Shown here piece by piece: positions 1 to 5,975 of a DNA stretch of 6,334 bases. The DNA is from a bacterium (lineage in GTDB: Bacteria; Bacillota; Clostridia; Oscillospirales; Acutalibacteraceae), in assembly GCA_020625635.1 (NCBI GenBank), contig JAHLBL010000102.1:1-6334 (forward strand), read 5' to 3'. The position numbers were made by a program, and so were the translations under genes. The notes beneath the pieces were generated by a model. The model worked only from the letters and a program-made list of their open reading frames with translations, was not told the DNA's origin and searched no databases. Numbering within the stretch: the first letter of the stretch is position 1; each line of letters starts with the position of its first letter.

Positions 1-248
1 TAGCTCTGGTCGTGCTCGTGAGGAAGTCCGAGATATTCGTCCATATTGAAGGTTACAACATTAGCGAATGAAAGCTCGCCGTTCTGATTCATTGTATAGA
101 GCTCCTTATAAACGCCGATGGGCGAAGAGCCTGTCGGAAGTCCGAGAACGAAGGGGCGGTCTTCCTTATGATTCTTAATCTTCTGAGCGATATAGTTAGC
201 CGCCCACTTGCACATCTTATCGTAATTATCCTGTATAATAACTCTCAT
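1..248 (-). CDS. nagB: Glucosamine-6-phosphate deaminase, N-terminal part (runs off left edge)
   Basis: The first 82 codons of NagB, which reversibly converts glucosamine-6-phosphate (GlcN6P) to fructose-6-phosphate and ammonia in the cytoplasm. The protein begins MRVIIQDNYDKMCKWAANYI. It carries the phosphate-binding loop LPTGSSPIGVY (residues 37-47) and the signature VVTFNMDEYLGLP (64-76), whose Asp70 matches the catalytic aspartate known in the family (E. coli Asp72). The spacing from the start codon to both motifs is normal for NagB. These motifs separate it from the related 6-phosphogluconolactonases, and it bears no resemblance to GlmS. The ATG at 248-246 is preceded by AGAAAGG (265-259), about 10 bases away. 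Upstream on the same strand lie a glmS-type ribozyme and a strong promoter, so its mRNA should be controlled by GlcN6P itself. Family assignment is very secure; the direction of catalysis in the cell is not shown by the sequence. Confidence 0.95.
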   Translation of the reverse strand, partial: MRVIIQDNYDKMCKWAANYIAQKIKNHKEDRPFVLGLPTGSSPIGVYKELYTMNQNGELSFANVVTFNMDEYLGLPHEHDQS

Positions 249-289
249 TTTTTCATAGCCTTTCTGATGATATTTAATTATACGATGTC

Positions 290-441
290 GGGAAAACCTC
301 TGTTACAGTGTTGATTCTGCTTTTTCCTTTCTCCCTGACGGCCCACCGAGGCAACCGTATGGATTGCGCTGAGCCGTGGCAGCATCCGCCGAATCTTTCG
401 ATAACTGCCAATCCTCGTCAACCTTTAAAGGTCCTGGCGCT
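290..441 (-). ncRNA. glmS ribozyme: glmS-type GlcN6P-activated self-cleaving ribozyme in the nagB leader
   Basis: Read on the minus strand, this stretch has the conserved blocks of the glmS ribozyme in the right order. AGCGCC (441-436) includes the cleavage site, predicted between A441 and G440. A short P1 hairpin GACCU/AGGUU (432-428/424-420, UUAA loop) leads into UUGACGAGGAU (421-411). P2 is GGCAG/CUGCC (409-405/382-378) and encloses UUAUCGAAAGAUUCGGCGGAU (404-384). P3 is ACGGCUC/GGGCCGU (377-371/344-338, one G-U pair) and holds the hairpin GCAAUC/GGUUGC (367-362/356-351). The segment CAGGGAGAAAGG follows, and a P4-like stem GGGAGAA/UUUUCCC closes near 290. Known members use GlcN6P as a cofactor for self-cleavage, leaving a 5'-OH mRNA that is then degraded. 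The nagB start lies about 41 bases downstream. The 3' boundary is approximate; the class assignment is strong. Confidence 0.94.
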
Positions 442-547
442 AATAGTCTCCGATTTCTCCTTCCCGCAGGAGGCTATTTTATGTCTATGTCAAAACGCCG
501 AAATAATGCGTATTGAACACATTTTATAGCAAATGTCTATAAAAACC
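442..547 (-). promoter_or_regulatory. 5' leader ahead of the ribozyme cleavage site
   Basis: About 105 transcribed bases lie between the predicted nagB transcription start (near 547) and the cleavage site. A weak hairpin ACAUUU/AAAUGU (536-531/524-519) and a purine-rich segment with CUCC/GGAG pairing possibilities (about 474-446) are visible. I see no convincing reading frame with a ribosome site and no second known riboswitch. This part would be released as the short 5' cleavage product. Confidence 0.4.
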
Positions 548-553
548 CAGTAA

Positions 554-582
554 ATTTTATCATATGTGATGATAAAAGTCAA
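554..582 (-). promoter_or_regulatory. SigA-type promoter of the ribozyme-nagB transcript
   Basis: On the minus strand, TTGACT (582-577) and TAAAAT (559-554) are separated by exactly 17 bases, close to the housekeeping consensus. Initiation is expected near 547. It sits just downstream of the terminator of the preceding same-strand gene, so nagB is an independent transcription unit whose mRNA carries the ribozyme. Confidence 0.75.
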
Positions 583-601
583 GCGCTGCAATTACCTGAA
601 T

Positions 602-634
602 AAAAACAAAAAGGACTGCCGCGGCGGGCAGTCC
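602..634 (-). terminator. Intrinsic terminator of the membrane dehydratase gene
   Basis: On the minus strand, an 8-bp perfect stem GGACTGCC/GGCAGTCC (634-627/620-613) with a 6-base GC-rich loop is followed at once by TTTTTGTTTTT (612-602). It begins 20 bases after the stop codon of the dehydratase/epimerase gene. It also insulates the downstream nagB unit from read-through. Confidence 0.92.
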
Positions 635-653
635 AATGTGCTCTATTATCGAG

Positions 654-2552
654 TTAATCGTCGTTTGTTTTATGTTTGAATGTCGGCACCATCTTCTCCA
701 GAACCTCAACGACCTTTTCACTGTTGTTCAGCTCTGCCGCCGCGCGCACTTCTCTAAGCTGCGCAAGCAGCTCGTCGGAGTTGATCTCGATCTGGTTGCC
801 TATAAAAATCTTCTTGTTTTTAGTCTTTTTAAGACCTTCCTCGTCCATAAGAAGCTCCTCATACAGTTTCTCACCCGGACGAAGTCCCGTGAATTTGATC
901 TCGACCTCTTCATACGGAACCTTTCCGTACATACGGATAAGATTCTCGGCGAGAGTCACAATCTTGACCGGTTCGCCCATATCGAGTACAAAAATCTCGC
1001 CGCCGTGAGCGATCGCTCCCGCTTCAAGGACGAGCGACACCGCCTCGGGAATAGTCATAAAATAGCGAATTATATCGGGATGGGTGACGGTAACGGGGTT
1101 TCCGCTTTCGATCTGACGGCAGAACAGCGGAATAACCGAGCCGTTAGAGCCGAGCACATTACCGAATCTTGTGGTAACAAATTCGGTCGTCGTGCTATGC
1201 TGAGCCTTGTACTGAATAATCATTTCGCAAACGCGCTTTGTACAGCCCATAACATTTGTGGGATTAACGGCTTTGTCCGTTGAAATCAGCACAAACTTGT
1301 CCGCCTTATAAAGCTCCGCGAGATTCGCCACGTTGAACGTACCGAAAACGTTGTTCTTAACAGCCTCCTCGGGCACGGTCTCCATAAGCGGAACGTGCTT
1401 GTGAGCGGCGGCGTGGAAAACGAGATTCGGACGGTACTTACGGAAAATCGCGTCCATTTTGTTGTAATCGCGAACGGATGAAATAAGTGTGACAAAATCC
1501 ACGCTGCTGCCGTATTCCATCAGCACTTCCTGCTGAACGTCGTAGGCGTTGTTCTCGTAGATATCGACTATTATGACCTGCTTCGGCTTATAGCCCGCAA
1601 TCTGTCGGACAAGCTCGGAGCCTATTGAGCCGCCTCCGCCTGTTACCATACATACTTTTCCCTCGATAAAACGGCTGATTTCCTTTTTGTCAAACTCGAT
1701 GGGTTCTCTTCCGAGAAGATCCTCGATCTTTATATCGACCGCCTGAGAGATAAGCTGTGTGTGATTATCATCAAAGATAAGGCTGCCGAGGTAAGGCACA
1801 ACCTTGATCTTACACTTTGTGTCGGCGCAGATGTCGAGTATGCGCTGTCTGTCCTGATTATTGCACGAGGGAATCGCGAAAATAATCTGGTCAACCTCGA
1901 ACGACTCGCAGATACTGACAATATCCTTTGTTGTTCCGAGAACCCTGACGCCGTGTATTTTTGTGTGAAGCTTGCTGACGTCATCATCCACCATGCCGAC
2001 AGGCTCAAGATTGCTCCACTGTTCGGTGTTCGGATCGGTTTTTGACGACTGAAGCTCGTTGATTATCATTGTGGCGGCGTGTCCCGCGCCGATTATCAGC
2101 GTGCGCTGGATATTGTCGTGCTTGCCGGCGTTTGTCAATGTGAGGAATGTGTGCTTGAAGCCGAATCGGAACAAAAGCACTAATACCGTAGTGACAAAAA
2201 AGTTTATCAAAGCGAAGAATTTAGAGAAAGGCTTGCCGAGAGCAATAAAAATCACCAGTGCTAACAGCTCGCCCGCAGCCATTCCGCCCGCGCAGGTAAG
2301 ATAGTCGCTTAGTCCGAAATAACGCCAAGCCTTTGAATAAGAGCCGATGGAAAACTGTACAAGGAAGCAGATTATCGAATCGGCAACCATAATGTAAATC
2401 AAGCCCCTGTCAGGCTGAGCGTAAGACGGGGAAACCAGCTGCATAGAACCAAGTCCGCGGAAAATGATGTTGGTAAACATAGTTCCGACAACTATAAGAA
2501 ATATATCGGCAACCGCGAGAATAACCTTGCGTATGTTGAACTTTTTCATCAT
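654..2552 (-). CDS. Membrane nucleotide-sugar 4,6-dehydratase/epimerase (WbpM/CapD/PglF type)
   Basis: A 632-residue inner-membrane enzyme of the large polysaccharide-biosynthesis SDR family; characterised members dehydrate UDP-GlcNAc to a 4-keto-6-deoxy sugar for surface glycans or glycoproteins. Four hydrophobic segments lie at about 9-31, 51-70, 86-106 and 112-131. A first Rossmann-like domain starts at LIIGAGHAA (152-160). The catalytic SDR domain begins with VTGGGGSIGSEL (303-314), the NAD(P) glycine motif. STDKAVNPTNVMGCTKR (424-440) has Met435 where short SDR enzymes have the catalytic Tyr, followed by Lys439; this Met variant is the known hallmark of the WbpM-type group. TRFGNVLGSNGSV (461-473) and RPGEKLYEEL (558-567) complete the signature. 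Length and domain order are normal for the family. The start MMKKF follows A5G7 (2567-2556), which serves as the Shine-Dalgarno; either of two adjacent ATGs could be used. It has its own promoter and terminator, so it appears monocistronic. The exact sugar substrate is inferred from the family. Confidence 0.92.
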   Translation of the reverse strand: MMKKFNIRKVILAVADIFLIVVGTMFTNIIFRGLGSMQLVSPSYAQPDRGLIYIMVADSIICFLVQFSIGSYSKAWRYFGLSDYLTCAGGMAAGELLALVIFIALGKPFSKFFALINFFVTTVLVLLFRFGFKHTFLTLTNAGKHDNIQRTLIIGAGHAATMIINELQSSKTDPNTEQWSNLEPVGMVDDDVSKLHTKIHGVRVLGTTKDIVSICESFEVDQIIFAIPSCNNQDRQRILDICADTKCKIKVVPYLGSLIFDDNHTQLISQAVDIKIEDLLGREPIEFDKKEISRFIEGKVCMVTGGGGSIGSELVRQIAGYKPKQVIIVDIYENNAYDVQQEVLMEYGSSVDFVTLISSVRDYNKMDAIFRKYRPNLVFHAAAHKHVPLMETVPEEAVKNNVFGTFNVANLAELYKADKFVLISTDKAVNPTNVMGCTKRVCEMIIQYKAQHSTTTEFVTTRFGNVLGSNGSVIPLFCRQIESGNPVTVTHPDIIRYFMTIPEAVSLVLEAGAIAHGGEIFVLDMGEPVKIVTLAENLIRMYGKVPYEEVEIKFTGLRPGEKLYEELLMDEEGLKKTKNKKIFIGNQIEINSDELLAQLREVRAAAELNNSEKVVEVLEKMVPTFKHKTNDD

Positions 2553-2610
2553 CGTCCCCCCCTTTTTGCAGTTTGAGTAAGTGCGCAGACTACTCTATTT
2601 TACCCTAATA

Positions 2611-2639
2611 ATTATAGTTATTTTAGGTGGTATTGTCAA
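2611..2639 (-). promoter_or_regulatory. Consensus SigA promoter of the membrane dehydratase gene
   Basis: On the minus strand, TTGACA (2639-2634) and TATAAT (2616-2611) are spaced by exactly 17 bases, a full match to the housekeeping consensus. The transcript should start near 2604, giving a leader of about 50 bases. Confidence 0.88.
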
Positions 2640-2649
2640 TAAATATTTC

Positions 2650-2680
2650 TCAATTTGAATAATAAAAGCTCTAAAATTGA
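2650..2680. repeat. Inverted repeat between the divergent promoters
   Basis: TCAATTT (2650-2656) and AAATTGA (2674-2680) form a perfect 7-base inverted repeat separated by 17 bases. It could be a regulator-binding site or chance in AT-rich DNA. There is no T-tract of the kind expected for a terminator, and no regulator gene is in the window. Confidence 0.25.
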
Positions 2681-2721
2681 AAATGTTTCACATTGACGTT
2701 TCTAATAAGAGGAAAATTCTC

Positions 2722-2750
2722 TTGCTTTTAGACGCTTATAATAGTATAAT
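2722..2750 (+). promoter_or_regulatory. SigA-type promoter of the plus-strand operon
   Basis: TTGCTT (2722-2727) and TATAAT (2745-2750) with a 17-base spacer. The expected start is near 2757, some 40 bases before the first ATG. A second TATAAT (2737-2742) overlaps the spacer but has no matching -35 box. The promoter diverges from the one at 2639-2611 without overlapping it; AT-rich sequence with an inverted repeat lies between them. Confidence 0.7.
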
Positions 2751-2795
2751 GTATTATGTATGAGTGTAAATACACGTAGTATTTGGAGGTAGGTT

Positions 2796-4649
2796 ATGAA
2801 AAAAACATTAGCTGCAATAACAGCGGTTGTATTCGCGATCGTTGTCGCTGTTTCATCGTTCTCTGTATTCGCGACAGACTCGACCGCGTGTGAAATCAGC
2901 GAGATAAGAATGAGCGTTTCCATTCCGAACGATATGCTTTTCGTCACAAGGGAAAGTAAGGAAACCGACTCGTATTTCGCCAAGTTCAAGCTCGATTACG
3001 ACACAACAATGAAAAACTTCGAGAAAGGTAACATTTACCTTCAGGCTATGAAAGAGGACGGCTCGGTTACGATGACCGTAACCGCTGTGGAAAACGACGC
3101 GAGCCGCGAGATATACAACTACAGCACTATCGGCGATGAGAAGCTCTCCGACATCAAGTCGGAGTATCTCAGCAACAAGGACAAGCTGTACAAGTCAGGT
3201 TCCGTTTTGGAGTACAACGGCATTACATATATCTATCTTGTCGAGACAGGCGATATCGGCTGTGATTACAACACCGTTTTCGGTGGAATGGACTATCACA
3301 TCCACTTCGGCGTAAAGGAAGGCAGTAAGGTCACAAAAGATGACAAGGTGCTCTTTGAGTCGATTATCGGCGGCACCAACATCATTGAGGATAATTTTGT
3401 AAACAACAATCACGACCTTCTTCTTTACGGCGGAGTTACCATCGCGGGCATTATTTTTGTGGCTGTTATTGTGGTAATCGTCCTCAGAATTATGAAGAAG
3501 AAACCGAAAAGAAAGCACAGCCATCTTGTTCACGAGCTCGCTCATGAGCATAAAATAACCGAAACAACAAAGATCCCGCGCAAAAGGATCGAGAATATCA
3601 CCGAGCCCACTATGACGTTCCTCAAAAACTACGAACCCGTTGAAGAAAAAGGCGCGGCAAAGAAATCCGAAACAGCAGTTCCGTCTAAACACGACACCAC
3701 CGAATACATCTCCGTTCGTCCCGAAAAGGCAGCACGGACTGAAACCTTCTCCGATAACACAGACGAAATCAACGCTATTGCCGCGGAAGCAAGAAGAGCC
3801 GCTGCCGCCGAAAGAGCAAGGAGAATGGAACACGAAGCCGTAGAGCTTCCCAAGCCTGTTCGCGAGGAGATCGAAGAGCCCGGTCAAAGCGCTCGCGATA
3901 CCGCTCAGTCCGCTGATTCATCGTTTGAAAACGCAGGCGACTACTTTGACGAGATTCCCGACAGCAGCAACCTCTTTGCCGCTGAAATAGAGTTCCCCGA
4001 AACAAAGCAGGCAGAGGAAGCCACCGCCGCAGAAAAGCCTGCTCAGGAAAAGCCCGTTGAAACAAAGAATACCGAGGCTCCCGCTCAGGAGGAAAACGTT
4101 GAAGAGGCTCAGCCCGAGCCTGAACACTATGACGTCGAGGACGAGGACTTCGACAGCGAGTATTACGAGGAAGAGGAAGTCTACGAAAGTCACGCCGCGG
4201 AAAACGCAAAGAAAGTTTTCGGCGCAATCGGAGCGGGACTTGCGAAATTCTTCAAGGCGCTCGGCAGAGGACTCGTAAAATTCTTTAAGGCGCTCGGCAG
4301 AGGAATTGTCTCGGTCGCAGGAACAATCTGGACAATCATCATTTACATTGTTGTACACTGCAAATATTTCTGCATAAATCTTTCAAGAGCTATCAAGCGC
4401 AAGCGCAACATCAAAAAGCGCAAAAAGGCTGACGAACAGCGCCGCGCTCAGGCTGAGCAGCAGCACCGCGACGAGCTTGCACAGCGCCGCGCCCAGCGTG
4501 ACGCCGCAAGAGCGCGCCAGCGCGCAAACGCGTCCAGAGGTGCGAACGACCTCGTTAAAGTTCATTCGATGGACGAGCGCAGACCGTCGGGCAGAAGCTC
4601 CCAGCGTCCCTCAGACAGAACAGCCTATCCCAGAAACAGAAAAAGATAA
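2796..4649 (+). CDS. Uncharacterised secreted/membrane-anchored protein with acidic linker and 11-residue amphipathic repeats
   Basis: A 617-residue protein I do not recognise. Residues 1-26 form a signal peptide with a plausible VFA cleavage motif before Thr27. Residues 27-208 are an extracytoplasmic domain with alternating beta-like segments, loosely like PsbP/lipoprotein-type domains (weak inference). A transmembrane helix (209-230) is followed by KKKPKRK, which fits the positive-inside rule. Residues 240-470 look disordered: an Ala/Arg/Glu-rich helix (328-345) leads into a Pro/Glu-rich, very acidic stretch ending in EDEDFDSEYYEEEEVY (448-463). Two 11-residue copies of KFFKALGRG(L/I)V (484-505) run into a second hydrophobic segment (about 506-526). 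The tail (530-617) is rich in Arg, Lys and Gln and probably helical to residue 577. GGAGGT (2785-2790) sits 5 bases before the ATG. It is the first gene of a probable operon, with pyrC 11 bases downstream. Function unknown; an envelope role is plausible. Confidence 0.85.
   Translation: MKKTLAAITAVVFAIVVAVSSFSVFATDSTACEISEIRMSVSIPNDMLFVTRESKETDSYFAKFKLDYDTTMKNFEKGNIYLQAMKEDGSVTMTVTAVENDASREIYNYSTIGDEKLSDIKSEYLSNKDKLYKSGSVLEYNGITYIYLVETGDIGCDYNTVFGGMDYHIHFGVKEGSKVTKDDKVLFESIIGGTNIIEDNFVNNNHDLLLYGGVTIAGIIFVAVIVVIVLRIMKKKPKRKHSHLVHELAHEHKITETTKIPRKRIENITEPTMTFLKNYEPVEEKGAAKKSETAVPSKHDTTEYISVRPEKAARTETFSDNTDEINAIAAEARRAAAAERARRMEHEAVELPKPVREEIEEPGQSARDTAQSADSSFENAGDYFDEIPDSSNLFAAEIEFPETKQAEEATAAEKPAQEKPVETKNTEAPAQEENVEEAQPEPEHYDVEDEDFDSEYYEEEEVYESHAAENAKKVFGAIGAGLAKFFKALGRGLVKFFKALGRGIVSVAGTIWTIIIYIVVHCKYFCINLSRAIKRKRNIKKRKKADEQRRAQAEQQHRDELAQRRAQRDAARARQRANASRGANDLVKVHSMDERRPSGRSSQRPSDRTAYPRNRKR
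4245..4310 (+). repeat. Two tandem 33-bp units encoding the KFFKALGRG repeat
   Basis: Units 4245-4277 and 4278-4310 agree at 29 of 33 positions, with 25 of the first 26 bases matching. They are in frame with the host gene and encode KFFKALGRGLV and KFFKALGRGIV. Differences are concentrated at codon third positions and at the end of the unit, suggesting duplication followed by selection on the protein. Confidence 0.85.
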
Positions 4650-4660
4650 CGGAGGCAGAA

Positions 4661-5923
4661 TTGAGCTTACTTATCAAAAACGCGAGAGTAATTGACCCCT
4701 CGCAGAACCTCGATAAAAACGCAGATATTTTAATAGAAAACGGCGTCATCTCCGCAATCGGAAGCTTTGACAGCGCCGACAAGGTTATTGACGGCACAGA
4801 CCTTATCGCCGCCCCGGGACTTGTGGATTTACACGTCCACCTCCGCGACCCGGGACAGACCTATAAGGAGGATATTCTCTCAGGCTGCCGCGCAGCAGCC
4901 GCTGGAGGAGTGACAAGCCTGCTCGCTATGCCGAACACGAACCCGACAGTCGACAACGCCGAAACCGTTAAATACATTCTCGACAAAAGCAAAGACGCTT
5001 CGGCTAAGGTATATGTAGCCGCGAGCATAACAAAAGGACTGAAAAGCAAGGAGGCAACCGACCTCGAAGCGCTTAAAGCCGCGGGAGCCGTCGCTCTTTC
5101 CGATGACGGACGACCTGTTGAGAACACACAGTTCCTTATTAACGCTATGAAAAAAGCTCCCTCTTTCGGGCTCAGGATAACCGCGCACTGCGAGAGCCTT
5201 CCGATAGCGGCGGGCGGAATAATAAACGAAGGCGTTGTGTCTGAAAAACTCGGCGTAAAGGGTATTCCCGCGTCGGCTGAGGACTGCGGCGCGCAGCGTG
5301 AGATCGCGCTTGCGGACGCGTTCAGCGTACCCGTACACATCTGTCACGTGAGCACAAAGAACTCGGTAGCTATGATTCGCGACGCAAAAGCGCGCGGCGT
5401 TAAGGTTACAGCCGAGACCGCTCCCCACTACTTCTCCCTTACCGAGCAGGAGCTTCTCAAACGCGACGCGGACTACCGTATGAATCCTCCCCTCAGGACG
5501 GAGGCGGACAGGCTTGCAATCATAGAAGGCCTCAAAGACGGCACTCTCGACGCGATCGCTACCGACCACGCGCCTCACGCTCCCGAGGAGAAGGCGGATT
5601 TTGAAAAAGCGCCGAACGGCTCGATAGGGATGGAGACCTCGCTCTCCGCAGGCTTAACATATCTTGTAAAAACAGGCGCGCTGTCTGTCAGCGAGCTTAT
5701 TAATAAAATGAGCACCGCACCCGCGAAAATTCTCGGAATAAACGCGGGAACGCTTAAGGTCGGTTCACCCGCCGACGTAGTGCTTTTCAACCCCGACGAA
5801 AGCTTTACCGTGGATGTTAAAAAGCTCCACGGCAAAAGCAAAAACTGTCCGTTCAAGGGAAAAACTCTCACGGGCAGAGTAAAATACACCATACTTGACG
5901 GCGAGGTTGTATTTAAGGACTGA
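4661..5923 (+). CDS. pyrC: Dihydroorotase (class I, zinc-dependent)
   Basis: A 420-residue cytoplasmic amidohydrolase that interconverts carbamoyl-aspartate and dihydroorotate, the third step of pyrimidine synthesis. The metal site is complete: DLHVHLRDPGQTYKED (56-71) with the His58/His60 pair, the bridging aspartate region LSDDG (146-150), His176 in ITAHCE, His229 in HICHVST, and Asp302 in ATDHAPH. NPPLRT (275-280) and GMETSLS (323-329) are further typical dihydroorotase segments and argue against allantoinase or hydantoinase. Length is normal for the Bacillus-type class I enzyme. The start is TTG at 4661, supported by GGAGG at 4651-4655 and by alignment of the beta-strand SLLIKNARVIDP with family N-termini. 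The preceding gene stops 11 bases upstream, so the two are almost certainly co-transcribed. No PyrR-type attenuator is visible just before it, although any leader would belong to the operon promoter. Confidence 0.96.
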   Translation: MSLLIKNARVIDPSQNLDKNADILIENGVISAIGSFDSADKVIDGTDLIAAPGLVDLHVHLRDPGQTYKEDILSGCRAAAAGGVTSLLAMPNTNPTVDNAETVKYILDKSKDASAKVYVAASITKGLKSKEATDLEALKAAGAVALSDDGRPVENTQFLINAMKKAPSFGLRITAHCESLPIAAGGIINEGVVSEKLGVKGIPASAEDCGAQREIALADAFSVPVHICHVSTKNSVAMIRDAKARGVKVTAETAPHYFSLTEQELLKRDADYRMNPPLRTEADRLAIIEGLKDGTLDAIATDHAPHAPEEKADFEKAPNGSIGMETSLSAGLTYLVKTGALSVSELINKMSTAPAKILGINAGTLKVGSPADVVLFNPDESFTVDVKKLHGKSKNCPFKGKTLTGRVKYTILDGEVVFKD

Positions 5924-5938
5924 CAATAATAAACTGAG

Positions 5939-5957
5939 TTTCCTTTAATTAAGGAAA
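5939..5957. other. Small hairpin between pyrC and the aldolase gene
   Basis: TTTCCTT (5939-5945) and AAGGAAA (5951-5957) form a 7-bp stem with a 5-base loop in the 52-base gap. It is AU-rich and not followed by a T-run, so it is not a normal terminator. It ends just before the ribosome site AAGGAG (5961-5966). It may be an mRNA processing or stability element, or chance. Confidence 0.3.
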
Positions 5958-5975
5958 TATAAGGAGTAATCAAAT

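Noticed and set aside
308..529. Plus-strand 73-codon open frame
   Set aside because: It lies exactly antisense to the glmS-type ribozyme, has no ribosome site, and its codons are explained by the conserved RNA sequence.
636..1283. Plus-strand 215-codon open frame opposite the dehydratase gene
   Set aside because: It is a shadow of the strongly conserved minus-strand coding sequence. It lacks a ribosome site and overlaps the terminator region.
2684..2691. TGTTTCAC, half of the parS chromosome-partition consensus
   Set aside because: The second half of the palindrome is absent (ATTGACGT follows, not GTGAAACA), so it is probably chance.
2693..2721. TTGACG as an alternative -35 box for the plus-strand operon
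   Set aside because: No -10-like hexamer lies 16-18 bases downstream; the TTGCTT/TATAAT pair at 2722-2750 fits far better.
3195..3887. Minus-strand 230-codon frame and other long frames opposite the 617-residue gene
   Set aside because: Their composition is that of reverse-translated acidic and Ala-rich codons, and no ribosome sites or promoters are visible. The plus frame has a signal peptide, SD and operon context.
4880..5578. Minus-strand 232-codon frame opposite pyrC
   Set aside because: It is an antisense shadow of a complete, highly conserved dihydroorotase.
4661..5923. Allantoinase or hydantoinase instead of dihydroorotase
   Set aside because: LRDPGQTYKEDI, LSDDG and NPPLRT together are typical of class I dihydroorotase.
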